Assembly: GCA_937139405.1 (NCBI GenBank)
Contig: CAKZPV010000050.1
Location: 151,799 to 215,798 of the forward strand
Direction of reading: 5' to 3'
Length of the DNA: 64,000 nucleotides
Source of the DNA: an uncultured Nitrospirota bacterium
GTDB lineage: Bacteria; Nitrospirota; Nitrospiria; Nitrospirales; UBA8639
Shown here: one piece after another, positions 1 to 10,101 of the stretch
Layout: each line of letters opens with the position of its first letter
How positions within the stretch are numbered: position 1 is the first letter of the stretch
Position numbers and translations under genes: made by a program
The notes under the pieces: generated by a model
The model's input: the letters and a program-made list of their open reading frames with translations, nothing else
What the model was told of the DNA's origin: nothing
Database searches by the model: none

Positions 1-2
1 CC

Positions 3-953
3 ATGAAAACACTCGCCAGCTTCTGTTGCATTGTTCTCATAACCGCGATGCCTTTTGCGGCAGCGCAAGAAGCAAGTTTCAGCACCGGTACCGCGTCGGT
101 CACGGACAGCGGCCTGTTTGACTGCGGACCCCGAGCCCGTGTGAGTGCGGTTGGCATCATTACCGCTGAGGACAAAATGCCGTGGGTCGTTCCTGCAAAG
201 ACCCATTTCAAAACAGCGCCCAAAGCTGCCGACTTGTACAACGAATGTAGCGGCATTGAGATGGATAGCGTTTCGAAACTCGATCTGGCGTCGGTACCGC
301 TCATAGATGCAGGCGGGCACGAGGAGTTTGTGGCGTATATCTTCGCCGACAATTATTTCGAGTTCTACGCGAACGGAAAATTGCTCGCGGTCGATCCAGT
401 GCCGTTCACGCCCTTCAATTCAAACGTGATTCGCTTCAAGGTGGATCGGCCCGTCACTGTCGCGGTGATGATGGTGGATTGGGAAGAACATCTGGGGCTT
501 GGATCCGAGAAGAATCGCGCTAAGGCATTTCATCCAGGTGATGGCGGGTTTGTCGCGCACATTCATGACGCGGCCGGAAAGACGGTTGCACTGACGGATG
601 GGAGTTGGCACGCTCAGACCTTTTACATCGCGCCATTGAAAGACAGAGATTGCCTCAAGATCGACGGACAGGTGCGAGACAGCTCGGGTTGCGACGTCGC
701 CGGTGTCGATGATGGAATGGGCTATTCAGCCGCGCATTGGTCTCTGCCTCAGGATTGGGCTGACCCTACGTTCGACGACACCAATTGGCCTCATGCCTCC
801 ACCTTCTCCAACAATACAGTGGGCGTGGACAATAAGAAAGCGTTCACGAATTTCACCAGCGTCTTCGACACGCCGGGTGCAGATGCCGACTTCATCTGGT
901 CATCAAACCTGATTCTCGACAACCTCGTCCTGCTTCGCAAGACGATAAAGTGA
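3..953 (+). CDS. secreted hypothetical protein
   Basis: 316-aa ORF with N-terminal signal peptide (MKTLASFCCIVLITAMPFAAAQ). Confidence 0.75.
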   Translation: MKTLASFCCIVLITAMPFAAAQEASFSTGTASVTDSGLFDCGPRARVSAVGIITAEDKMPWVVPAKTHFKTAPKAADLYNECSGIEMDSVSKLDLASVPLIDAGGHEEFVAYIFADNYFEFYANGKLLAVDPVPFTPFNSNVIRFKVDRPVTVAVMMVDWEEHLGLGSEKNRAKAFHPGDGGFVAHIHDAAGKTVALTDGSWHAQTFYIAPLKDRDCLKIDGQVRDSSGCDVAGVDDGMGYSAAHWSLPQDWADPTFDDTNWPHASTFSNNTVGVDNKKAFTNFTSVFDTPGADADFIWSSNLILDNLVLLRKTIK

Positions 954-1292
954 ACACAGGTACAACTGTGCTTATCTTGCAAGCTCTGCTGCAGAATAAG
1001 GAAATAACACCAGGAAAGTCATTAGCCTCTCGCTCGGTCTGGCCAGTATGTTTCAAAAATGCCGCGATGATTGCCTGCGTTTTTCCTTCATTGGCACGCT
1101 CAAGGAAGTGACGTAACTCGATATCTTCATCTTTAATTAATATCACATATATCTTTAACACTATATACGTCCGCTTTGGGTTGTGAGTTCAACTGATCGC
1201 TGCACCACATGCCTTAAATTTCCCTGCTGGTGTGTCGTATTATGGAATTTTTTGTTGAGAGTTAAGACCGTCACAAAACCTATTTCTTTTTT

Positions 1293-2069
1293 CTATCCTT
1301 CCGAAGTCGCGTTTTTTCCGAAGTCTCTGACGTTTAATTTTCGATGAAACAGCTCTAGGATCATGCTGTTGCTAATTTGTGTTGTTGCAGGATCGTAACG
1401 ATAGCCTTCATCTCGAAGAAACGCATGCGCGTTATTGAACTCGTGCCATTGAAAGTGGACGTCGTGGTCAGTGAGAGCCTTGTAGATTGCTGCACGGCCT
1501 TCAAGCGGGATATGAGGATCTTGACGTCCCCAACCCATGAGGAGTTCCCCTTTAATTTCTCCCACGCGGTCCAGCGTATCATCTTGTTTGCCTTTCCCTA
1601 AACTATGGGTGTGGATATCAGTGGCGTAAAAACATACTCCAGCTAATACATCCTGGTTCATGGCCGCGCGAAATGCTAAATGCCCTCCCAGGCAAATCCC
1701 CATAACTCCAAGTTTTCCTGTGCAATATGCGTTAGTGTGGAGGTAGTCCAATGCTGTGCGTGCATCGGCATCATAGCTTGAGAGCGTCTTCGTAATTTTG
1801 TGTTGATTGCCACGGTCGGTGTCAGGTTTATCATAGTTGAGCACCGTGCCCAGTGGTTCCAGCTCATGATAGACCTCAGGCGCGAGCACAACAAAACCAT
1901 GTCCGGCTAAGAAGGCGGCAATACGTCGAATGGGCCCAGTGACTTGATAAATCTCCGAATACAACACAATCCCAGGGTACCGACCTTCCGCCACCGGACG
2001 AAAAATATAGCTACGCATGCGGCCGGTCGCAGTGGGGAGGTCAACGGTTTCGGTCTCTGTAATCATCAT
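1293..2069 (-). CDS. dienelactone hydrolase family protein
   Basis: 258 aa; GICLGGH nucleophile motif, alpha/beta hydrolase pattern, C-terminal HAF. Confidence 0.85.
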   Translation of the reverse strand: MMITETETVDLPTATGRMRSYIFRPVAEGRYPGIVLYSEIYQVTGPIRRIAAFLAGHGFVVLAPEVYHELEPLGTVLNYDKPDTDRGNQHKITKTLSSYDADARTALDYLHTNAYCTGKLGVMGICLGGHLAFRAAMNQDVLAGVCFYATDIHTHSLGKGKQDDTLDRVGEIKGELLMGWGRQDPHIPLEGRAAIYKALTDHDVHFQWHEFNNAHAFLRDEGYRYDPATTQISNSMILELFHRKLNVRDFGKNATSEG

Positions 2070-2181
2070 AAGGCGTTCCCATTTTTAGAAAATTTATTGC
2101 CTCTTTAGTAACCATCATTATAGCTGATGATCGTGTTCACCACTGATAGAAGAGGGAGGAGGTAGTCAGAGTGATCTCGGT

Positions 2182-3777
2182 TTATCTTGCGCGATGCCAG
2201 TTCTCATATTTCAGACTATTGGCGCAACGTTCCCCATCCATAGCTGCGCTCATAATTCCACCTGCGTACCCGGCACCCTCTCCACAAGGAAAAAGGTTCA
2301 ATACCTGAGGATGATGCAGATGTTTTTGGTCACGTGGAATACGCACAGGGGTGGAGGTGCGAGATTCTACACCAACAACGACAGCCTCATGGCTCAGGTA
2401 TCCACGCATTTTATCACCAAATGCTTGAAAGCCTGCTTGTAAGGCCTCACTGATCATGGGAGTCAGCATCTGGTGCATATCAACAGATCTGATCCCGGGT
2501 TGATAGCTGCAACTGGGAAGTGACGAGCTGATTTTGCCGGTCATAAAATCAGTTAACCGTTGAGCAGGGGCGACTTGAGATTGACCACCGAGAATCCAGG
2601 ACTGATTTTCGAGTGTCTTCTGAAATTCCAGCCCAGCTAAGGGACCATGTTCTTTGAAGGGTTCAAAGTCTCCGAGTTCAAGCCCAACGACGATGCCGCT
2701 GTTGGCATAGGGATTGTTCCGTTTGCTGGGACTCCAGCCATTAGTGACCACCTCCTGCTGTGCTGTCGCGCAAGGGGCGATGATGCCACCTGGACACATA
2801 CAAAATGAATACACGCCTCTGCCAGGAATCTGTTGAGTCAGGCTGTAACTGGCTGCAGGAAGGTACTGGCGTGCGCTGTGCACGTCTGCCAGAGTGCGGC
2901 AATGATATTGGATATGATCGATGAGTTCTTGAGGATGTTCGACTCGTACGCCAACTGCAAAGGGCTTCGCCTCGACAAGAATGTGTTTGCTGTGCAGCAG
3001 TTCATAAATATCTCGCGCGGAATGACCTGTGGCCAAAATGAGATGCGTGATCGGCATCTCTTTTGTGTTTGTTTCGTTTTCGATCGTAATGCAATCGATC
3101 GTATGACCGCGTGATTGAAAATCGATAAATTTCGTGTTGAACAGAATTTCCCCACCATATTGTAAAATCGTTTTTCGGATATTCTGAATCAGTTGCGGTA
3201 ATTTATTGGTGCCGATATGAGGATGTGTATCAACCAAGATGTCTTCGCTGGCACCGTGAGCGACCAGAGTTTTTAGAATTTTTTTTATATCACCTCGTTT
3301 GTTGGATCGCGTGTACAGTTTGCCGTCGCTGTAGGTGCCTGCGCCGCCTTCGCCAAAACAATAATTACTTTCCGGGTTGACTCGGTGCTCCTTATGGATA
3401 GCCGTGAGATCACGGCGACGCCCTCTCACATCTTTACCTCTTTCGATCACAATCGGTTTGATGCCTAATTCCAAGCAGCGCAGGGCGGCGAATAAACCAC
3501 CTGGACCGGCTCCGATGATGTGGCATGTTCTTTTTGAAGAAGACACGTCCTGGTAATTCAATGAGAAATCTTCACGAGGAAGCTCTTCATCAACGGCGAC
3601 AAGAATTCTGAGATTGATCCGAATGGATCTGCCACGAGCGTCGATACTGCGTTTTAAGATCTTGTACTGAAGGGCGGAATCCTTTTTGAGAGAAAGGTGT
3701 GCTCTGATTTCTTCAGCAAGCAAAGGCGCATGTGAAGCAATGTGTGGAGATGTCTGAAGATGTAATGTTCTTTGCAT
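2182..3777 (-). CDS. FAD-dependent oxidoreductase (COG2509-like dehydrogenase)
   Basis: Rossmann motif IIGAGPGGLFAALRCLELG; GEGGAGTYSDGKLYTR; C-terminal GEGAGYAGGIMSAAMDG. Confidence 0.88.
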   Translation of the reverse strand: MQRTLHLQTSPHIASHAPLLAEEIRAHLSLKKDSALQYKILKRSIDARGRSIRINLRILVAVDEELPREDFSLNYQDVSSSKRTCHIIGAGPGGLFAALRCLELGIKPIVIERGKDVRGRRRDLTAIHKEHRVNPESNYCFGEGGAGTYSDGKLYTRSNKRGDIKKILKTLVAHGASEDILVDTHPHIGTNKLPQLIQNIRKTILQYGGEILFNTKFIDFQSRGHTIDCITIENETNTKEMPITHLILATGHSARDIYELLHSKHILVEAKPFAVGVRVEHPQELIDHIQYHCRTLADVHSARQYLPAASYSLTQQIPGRGVYSFCMCPGGIIAPCATAQQEVVTNGWSPSKRNNPYANSGIVVGLELGDFEPFKEHGPLAGLEFQKTLENQSWILGGQSQVAPAQRLTDFMTGKISSSLPSCSYQPGIRSVDMHQMLTPMISEALQAGFQAFGDKMRGYLSHEAVVVGVESRTSTPVRIPRDQKHLHHPQVLNLFPCGEGAGYAGGIMSAAMDGERCANSLKYENWHRAR

Positions 3778-4040
3778 GTCTAGGTCGAGGTCGATTTTTC
3801 AGTGAGAGGACTCTACTTCTGGGAATGTTGAAAATAGTCGCCAGCAGCGTTCTCGCCTCTTTGCTGTGCTCACGTGCTGAGAGTACGCTCCGCGTGCCAA
3901 AAGGGCTGCAGCTTTGCTGGACGAACTTTTTTGAAGATTCCCTTAAGGTAAGACAAAAGGCTACCCTTTGCAAATGGATCGTCTCAATGCTGCCTGTCAA
4001 TACACAAGATTTTTTTGAGGAGATGAGGGAGCAGTCTGCT

Positions 4041-4080
4041 GATGGTGGCTTCAGCTCATGAGAAAGCTGAAGCCATCACT
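4041..4080. terminator. hairpin, possible terminator of the peroxidase gene
   Basis: GGCTTCAGCT...AGCTGAAGCC 10-bp perfect stem between genes; no strong T-tract. Confidence 0.4.
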
Positions 4081-4118
4081 GGATTTTGTTCCTGATCCGT
4101 CTAGAGGAGTGGATTTCA

Positions 4119-5198
4119 TTACTTAGGAAATATAGTTGGAGGATTCATCTGCCACCCTTCGCCGTTCAAGGAATGTAAAAACTCTACAAGGTCCTCCTTT
4201 TCCTGATTCGATAATTTTAACGGTTGCATAAATGGATCCTTGTGTGGATTGGCAATGCCGCCTTGGTCGTAAAAATCCACCACCTGCCGCAGGGTGCCAA
4301 AGCGGCCATCATGCATGTAGGGAGCTGTGCGTGTGATTTCCCTGAGGGTCGGAGTTTTAAAGGCTCCCATATCCTTAGGTTTTTTGGTCACGCTATAACG
4401 CCCGAGATCCACATGATCAGAATCCCAATCAACACCCAGATTATGAAATTTTTCATCTGTGAAATTTGCTCCGGAATGGCACGTGAAACACAGAGCTTTC
4501 CCACGAAAAATCTCTAACCCTTTCTGAGCGTTGGCAGATAGTCCGTTTGGATCTTTGCCGGAATTAAATTTATCATAGGGGCTGTTTCCAGAAAGAAGTG
4601 TCCGCTGAAAGCTGGCTATGGCTTGCCCTATGCGGTCCTTGGTTATGGGACCTTGAAAGACCTGCTGAAAAAGCGCTTTGTATCCTTCGATGGTCTTGGT
4701 TTTAGCAACGAGTTCATCATGATTGGCAAAGCCATGTTCAATGAGATTGGCAAATGGGCCGGTCGATTGATCTTCCAATGTAGCCGCGCGACCATCCCAG
4801 AATTGAGCAGAGCTAAACAAGCGATTGATGGAGGCTGGTGCACTACGGCCTCCTTGTAAACGATGAATCCCTGTTGAGACCGGTTGCCCATCGGTAAAGG
4901 CTAAGCTTGGTATGTGACAACTTCCGCAGGCGATGGTGTTATTTTTGGAAAGGCGTTTGTCGAAGAAGAGGAGTTGCCCTAATTCGACTTTTTCTTTCGT
5001 CATGGGGTTATCTTTGGGAATCACAATAGCATTACTATCTAACCCCAACGGGGCCTCCCAGCCTTCTTCTCCCGGAAGGGATGCCCAGGACATGAAGGGA
5101 GTGCTGGCTATGAAGAAGAAGGTGATGATCATCAATGTGCCGAATGTCGCCTGCTTCCTACTTATACCTGGTGTCTGTAATGTCGTTAGTGGTGTCAT
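4119..5198 (-). CDS. di-haem cytochrome c peroxidase (MauG/CcpA family)
   Basis: Two CXXCH motifs (CGSCH, CFTCH), signal/TM N-terminus, FTDG and MHDGRFGTL motifs. Confidence 0.92.
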   Translation of the reverse strand: MTPLTTLQTPGISRKQATFGTLMIITFFFIASTPFMSWASLPGEEGWEAPLGLDSNAIVIPKDNPMTKEKVELGQLLFFDKRLSKNNTIACGSCHIPSLAFTDGQPVSTGIHRLQGGRSAPASINRLFSSAQFWDGRAATLEDQSTGPFANLIEHGFANHDELVAKTKTIEGYKALFQQVFQGPITKDRIGQAIASFQRTLLSGNSPYDKFNSGKDPNGLSANAQKGLEIFRGKALCFTCHSGANFTDEKFHNLGVDWDSDHVDLGRYSVTKKPKDMGAFKTPTLREITRTAPYMHDGRFGTLRQVVDFYDQGGIANPHKDPFMQPLKLSNQEKEDLVEFLHSLNGEGWQMNPPTIFPK

Positions 5199-5397
5199 GG
5201 TTACCCTCCTATATGGATGAATGTTGTATGATATTCCTGCTCAAAATAGTGACCTTAAGAGAACGGATGACTGTTTTTCGATCGGTTAATTTCTCATGTT
5301 GTGACAAGTTGGTGTTCCATCCCCCTTTGGTTTCTCTATATGATATAGGTATCGCAGGAATAGTGGGATAAGTACAATTCTTTTTTTCTATACCCTG

Positions 5398-5412
5398 ATA
5401 GTTATTATCTAT
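5398..5412. promoter_or_regulatory. OxyR-type half-site
   Basis: ATAGTTATTATCTAT is an exact match to ATAGnTnnnAnCTAT. Confidence 0.5.
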
Positions 5413-5427
5413 CAAAGAGGCAAGACG

Positions 5428-5535
5428 ATGACCTTAACTCAAAGTGAATATATCTTGACGGTCGCGAAAGAGAAAATTTTTCGTGGTGCTGCGGATGTGC
5501 GTTTTGTGAGTCAACCGACTCTCAGTATGCCCTAA
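5428..5535 (+). pseudogene. LysR/OxyR-type regulator N-terminal remnant
   Basis: ATG...TAA encodes MTLTQSEYILTVAKEKIFRGAADVRFVSQPTLSMP, like the LysR HTH (MTLTELxYIVAVARExHFGRAAExCFVSQPTLS). Confidence 0.75.
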
Positions 5536-5812
5536 CTGGGTCATGTTGGCCTTGTTACATCTCTACTCAAGCTATACTGCGTTGGTAAAATGAGAGGTTT
5601 TTCGAAATTTATAGGCGTAACTTACTGATTCTAGAGGATGGAGTTGTCAGAAATCTGTTTTTTAGGCCATTGTTCACGAGGCCTATTGAAAGTTTCTTGG
5701 CGTTCATTCTTGACTCCGTGAGAAGAGACTTTTTACAGTTTAAGAGTTGGTGATAAACCAACGATATTGAGATGTCCATTTTTTGAAGTGCGTGCGGATA
5801 GGGAGGTGTAAT

Positions 5813-6805
5813 ATGAAGCTACGAGATCGAGGGTGTTGGGGACGAGAAGTCATTCAAATCGCTATTGTGAGTGGCTGCGTCATTGTTTTGTTGACTGGGT
5901 GTAGCTCTAGACTCCGCACGACTATTGTCTCTGGCGATCGCGCACAGAACGCTCGAGTGGCTCAGGTACAATCAGAACCTGTGGTTGTTGAAGAGCTTGT
6001 GCCTCAACCAATTCAGGAAGTGGAAAATCTGGCGAGTTCGACTATGGATATTCCTGTGGAAGAACCGGCGAGGCCAGTAATCAGGCGAGAGCCAGGATCG
6101 GAAATTTTTGCGACATCCAAAACTTCCGGTGTCCCAGCTGAAATTTCTACCCCTTCTGAGCCTGAGTCCGTACCTCTAGATGAACCAGTAGCATCATTTG
6201 TGCCTCAAGATTCCTTTGTCCAAGGGTCTGAAGCAGAGGTTCCTCCTATTTCTTTTGAGCCGGAATTGCCAGCTCTACCAACATTTCGTCACGAATCAGT
6301 TGCTCCAATTGTGCAAGAAGATTCGATCCAACCTGAATCAGAATCGCCAATAGTGGCTCAAGCCGATGTTCCCATAGAGCCCGAGCCTCCTGCCGAAAAA
6401 GAACCAATGTTGGTGGCTAAAGTGGTGCCGCAGGAACCTGAGCAGATTGAAATTACTACCGAAGCGTTAGAGGCCGCTCTCAGCGATATTTATTTTGATT
6501 ATGATCAGTTTGCCATTCGGGAAGATGCAGGTTCATTATTGAAAGCCAATGCTCAGTTATTATCAAAACAATTCGCTGAAAAGCAGATTGTGATTGAGGG
6601 CCATTGTGACGAACGAGGCACGGAAAGTTACAATATGGTTCTTGGAGAACGCCGAGCAAAAGCCGTGAAACATTTCTTGCAGGATCTTGGTGTGCCTGCG
6701 GAAAATCTTCAGGTGGTAAGCTATGGGAAAGAGAAGCCTTTTTGCACCGAACAATCGGAAGATTGTTGGCAAGAAAACCGACGTGGGCATTTTGTCATCA
6801 AATAA
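5813..6805 (+). CDS. OmpA/Pal-family peptidoglycan-associated lipoprotein with Pro/Glu-rich linker
   Basis: Lipobox LLTGC; C-terminal IYFDYDQFAIR...IEGHCDERGTESYNMVLGERRA; RBS GGAGG before internal ATG. Confidence 0.9.
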   Translation: MKLRDRGCWGREVIQIAIVSGCVIVLLTGCSSRLRTTIVSGDRAQNARVAQVQSEPVVVEELVPQPIQEVENLASSTMDIPVEEPARPVIRREPGSEIFATSKTSGVPAEISTPSEPESVPLDEPVASFVPQDSFVQGSEAEVPPISFEPELPALPTFRHESVAPIVQEDSIQPESESPIVAQADVPIEPEPPAEKEPMLVAKVVPQEPEQIEITTEALEAALSDIYFDYDQFAIREDAGSLLKANAQLLSKQFAEKQIVIEGHCDERGTESYNMVLGERRAKAVKHFLQDLGVPAENLQVVSYGKEKPFCTEQSEDCWQENRRGHFVIK

Positions 6806-6928
6806 TAATCCACTTTTCTGCCTCATAATGCCTTGGGTTCTGTCATGACCTTGGCGTGGTTCTCTACCCGCTTCTAGAGGAGACTTCTGGGAAAAATTGT
6901 CGTTCGATGTGCTCTATTCTGCGCCACT

Positions 6929-7867
6929 GTGTGGGTGTTGAATTGGGGCTTCTATCCCAGTTTGAGCGTAGGAGAAGAATCTTCTCTTGCCACTTTTGAA
7001 GAGTTTTCTCTTCCTGATACGTCCCTTCTCTATGTATCAGATTATCTTTCCTTTGTAGGCGAAGATTCCCAGGGACGTGTCGCGTTTGCCTTAGACAATA
7101 ATCGAGGACAAGACGGAGAGACTTGGCAAGCAGAACATTTTGTCGTACTGCATGATGAGCACGAGGGATGGGTTTCATTACAGGGTTCTGGATCGTATGA
7201 GAACCCAACGCATGAATTACAAACTATTCCCCCTTCTTCTTTTTTTCACATTGAAGGCGTTCCTCGAACAGGAATGTCGATCTATAGCAGTCCAAATAAT
7301 CTGACGCTATCGATTAAGCCTATTCCGATTCGACTTTCCCGGGAACATGAGGGTGGCCGGTATTGGTTAGGATCGGCGGCGGCCCAATTACAGTGGAACG
7401 GTCGAACCTTACAAGGGCGGGTGATTTATGAATATTTCATGATGCCTGGGTTTAACCGTCTTTCCCGAACATATTGGGGCTTATGGAAACATTTTCAAGG
7501 ATTGTATGTCGTGGTCGAGGGACTGGGTGATCTCTATGTTCACTCACAAGAAAGTGACATGATGGCCCCGCTCGTTGGAACTGTGAGTGGATTTTTAGCG
7601 GTTCAGGGGAAAACGCAGTCTCTACAAGCGTTGCAAGTCACGCTTTTTGATCATAACCAGGCCTGGGGACTGTATCGATGGCCAAGTGCGTGGGGTTTGA
7701 ATTGGGTCAACAAATCGGGAGCAGGTCGTGCTCAATTAGAGATTCAAGAATTCAAGACAATGGGTAATTGGGGCATTGGAGGTTTTGGGATGGGAATCGT
7801 TCATGGAATTGTGCATTATAATGGGAAGGATTATCCGGCCTATGGGTTTGCTGAACTCATCATGTAG
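6929..7867 (+). CDS. hypothetical exported protein
   Basis: 312-aa ORF; in-frame upstream sequence GKIVVRCALFCATVWVLNWGF looks like a signal peptide, so the real start may be upstream. Confidence 0.7.
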   Translation: MWVLNWGFYPSLSVGEESSLATFEEFSLPDTSLLYVSDYLSFVGEDSQGRVAFALDNNRGQDGETWQAEHFVVLHDEHEGWVSLQGSGSYENPTHELQTIPPSSFFHIEGVPRTGMSIYSSPNNLTLSIKPIPIRLSREHEGGRYWLGSAAAQLQWNGRTLQGRVIYEYFMMPGFNRLSRTYWGLWKHFQGLYVVVEGLGDLYVHSQESDMMAPLVGTVSGFLAVQGKTQSLQALQVTLFDHNQAWGLYRWPSAWGLNWVNKSGAGRAQLEIQEFKTMGNWGIGGFGMGIVHGIVHYNGKDYPAYGFAELIM

Positions 7868-7932
7868 GTCATGTGCAAATGATTGCCTCTGAAACATTCT
7901 CATATCCACTTTTTCATTGAAAAATTATCCAC

Positions 7933-8454
7933 ATGAATATTAATTCTCAGAGGTTCGTGAGTGTTACTGGAATCAGTATTGTTCTGACATGTGGGAGTGC
8001 GTGGGATGTGTTTTCAGAAAATTCTTTGTCATCCAGCAAGCAAGCAGCAGTGATAACATCTGCGGCAAAGCAGTGTCCTAGGGATCTCTCCTCCCTCCAG
8101 CCCAAGATGGAAAAAGCGTTGCAATTTATTAAATCTGCTTCCTTTCGCAACACGATCCTCACTTCATTGCACGCTTCTATTCCAGAGGCTATTGTGCGAG
8201 CGGATGGACTGGCTCAACAGATTGCTTTTCTCAAACAAGAAATTGTCAGTCAAGAACAGGAACGTGCTCATGCAGAAGAAGTGGCACGGGACGTTCTCAA
8301 GGATCCTTCTCAACCGCTCACGCCTTGCCGCCATGGAAAGGAAGGAGCCTATTGTCATGCGATGGACCAATATCTTGCTTCCATTGCCGCAAATCTTGCA
8401 AATCAAAGTTTTTTGAACGCACTGCAATGTTATCAGCAAGAAGGTGTGCGGTAA
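7933..8454 (+). CDS. hypothetical exported protein
   Basis: 173-aa ORF with hydrophobic N-terminus. Confidence 0.6.
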   Translation: MNINSQRFVSVTGISIVLTCGSAWDVFSENSLSSSKQAAVITSAAKQCPRDLSSLQPKMEKALQFIKSASFRNTILTSLHASIPEAIVRADGLAQQIAFLKQEIVSQEQERAHAEEVARDVLKDPSQPLTPCRHGKEGAYCHAMDQYLASIAANLANQSFLNALQCYQQEGVR

Positions 8455-8459
8455 GGAAT

Positions 8460-8798
8460 GTGATAGATGAACTACCCACCAATATTTTTCAAGGCATTCC
8501 TGAAGAACTCAATCAGGAATTGGTGGAGAAATTAATAGAACAGGATTCTATCCGTATAGAAAGGATTGTGTCTCGGGGGCAGGTTTCACCGAATGGATTT
8601 TGGTACGATCAAGATGAGCATGAATGGGTCGTTGTCCTCGCGGGTGGCGCGCAACTTCAAATAGAAGGACGAGAGGAGCCGGTTCTGTTAAATCCGGGAG
8701 ATACCTACAATTTGCCGGCTCACATGAAACACCGCGTTGTTTGGACTTCGCCGAACCAAGAGACGATCTGGCTTGCCGTGTTTTGGAAGTCAACATGA
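8460..8798 (+). CDS. cupin-domain protein
   Basis: GTG start inside the listed 8325 ORF; WVVVLAGGAQLQIEGREEPVLLNPGDTYNLPAHMKHRV cupin motif. Confidence 0.8.
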   Translation: MIDELPTNIFQGIPEELNQELVEKLIEQDSIRIERIVSRGQVSPNGFWYDQDEHEWVVVLAGGAQLQIEGREEPVLLNPGDTYNLPAHMKHRVVWTSPNQETIWLAVFWKST

Positions 8799-8951
8799 CG
8801 AAAAAGTGACCTTTATCTTATAGGAAAGATGCGATGCTGCAATTATTCTTTCACTTTCCTTATTGGTTGATCTTCTCAGAATCCTACCAAGAATTCTCAC
8901 GCCGCCATTCATTCTAAAATTTGAAATGAGTATTTTTATGGAGATACTTAT

Positions 8952-8977
8952 TTGACAATAGTTTAAGTTTAAACTAT
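8952..8977 (+). promoter_or_regulatory. MarR-type operator overlapping a promoter
   Basis: TTGACA followed by perfect inverted repeat ATAGTTTA-AGTT-TAAACTAT, 17 bp before the MarR ATG. Confidence 0.65.
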
Positions 8978-8993
8978 ATATACAGAAATCATT

Positions 8994-9452
8994 ATGGAAG
9001 TGTTTGATCTGAAAGATGATCCCTATTTAAAAATCCTTCGTCCATTGGTCGAGGCCTATCAAGCGATTTTTCAAATGGGGGATCGACACATTCGTGCCAT
9101 GGGCCTTACTCCGCCTCAGTTTGATGTGATTGCTGAACTCGGGGGGATCCAGGGAATGACCTGTGTGGAATTGTCACAAGCGACATTGTTGGCGAAGGCC
9201 AGTCTCACAGGCATTATTGATCGCTTGGAGGCAAAAGGGCTGCTTGTGCGGCAGGCCGTGCTACATGACCGACGTGCCACCACTATCCGTTTGACGAAAA
9301 AAGGAGAGGTTCTCTATCGCAAAGTGTTCCCTGCACAGGCGAACTTGATGCGTCCGTATTTTGAACAGGCCCTCACGAAACAAGAAATAGTCATCATGAA
9401 GGATATGTTAGTTCGGTTAAGAGAGAGTTGTCGAAAGGAAACATCATCATGA
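8994..9452 (+). CDS. MarR family transcriptional regulator
   Basis: Winged-helix pattern LTPPQFDVIAELG...ASLTGIIDRLEAKGLLVRQAVLHDRRATTIRLTKKG. Confidence 0.92.
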   Translation: MEVFDLKDDPYLKILRPLVEAYQAIFQMGDRHIRAMGLTPPQFDVIAELGGIQGMTCVELSQATLLAKASLTGIIDRLEAKGLLVRQAVLHDRRATTIRLTKKGEVLYRKVFPAQANLMRPYFEQALTKQEIVIMKDMLVRLRESCRKETSS

Positions 9453-10048
9453 AAATTATTGTGATAGGCGCCACAGGGACTATTGGGAGTGCAGTATCGA
9501 AAGAATTGGGAGAACGTCATGAGATCGTAAAGGTGGGCAGTACTCGAGGTGATGTGCAGGTAGATATGACTTCCCTTGATTCGATTCGTCAGATGTATCA
9601 AAAGATTGGAAAAATTGACGCTATGGTCTCTACCGCCGGCAATGCGCATTTCGGTCCGTTGGATCAACTGACTCAAAAAGAATTTGAGGTGGGCCTTGGG
9701 AGTAAATTTTTAGGACAAGTCAATTTGGTTCTCTTGGGGCAAGACTTCATGAATGATGGTGGATCATTTACCTTGACGAGTGGAATTTTAAGCCAGGACC
9801 CTATTCCAGGTGGAACAGCAGTGACTCCAATAAATGCAGCCGTTGAAGGATTTGTCTTGGGTGCGTCTATTGAAATGCCTCGAGGAATTAGGATAAATGC
9901 GGTGAGTCCAGGTGTTTTGGAGGAGTCCATGGAACAGATTGGTGCATTTTTCCAAGGGCATGTTCCGGTGCCAGGCTGGAAAGTGGCGAAGGCTTATAGT
10001 AAAAGTGTGGAAGGCCGTTTGAATGGGCAAGTGTTTCGTGTGTGGTAA
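9449..10048 (+). CDS. short-chain dehydrogenase/reductase
   Basis: MKIIVIGATGTIGSAVSKEL Rossmann start; start corrected to internal ATG after RBS. Confidence 0.88.
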   Translation: MKIIVIGATGTIGSAVSKELGERHEIVKVGSTRGDVQVDMTSLDSIRQMYQKIGKIDAMVSTAGNAHFGPLDQLTQKEFEVGLGSKFLGQVNLVLLGQDFMNDGGSFTLTSGILSQDPIPGGTAVTPINAAVEGFVLGASIEMPRGIRINAVSPGVLEESMEQIGAFFQGHVPVPGWKVAKAYSKSVEGRLNGQVFRVW

Positions 10049-10101
10049 GGTGAGGAGCTGGGGAACTCATCGTATGGTTCTGCTCGTTTGGAATATCTAA
10101 G

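Noticed and set aside
892-1161. Minus ORF with plausible helical segment (KDEDIELRHFLERANEGKTQAIIAAFLKHTGQ)
   Set aside because: Overlaps the end of a coding gene, no RBS or family recognised; possibly a small gene but unsupported
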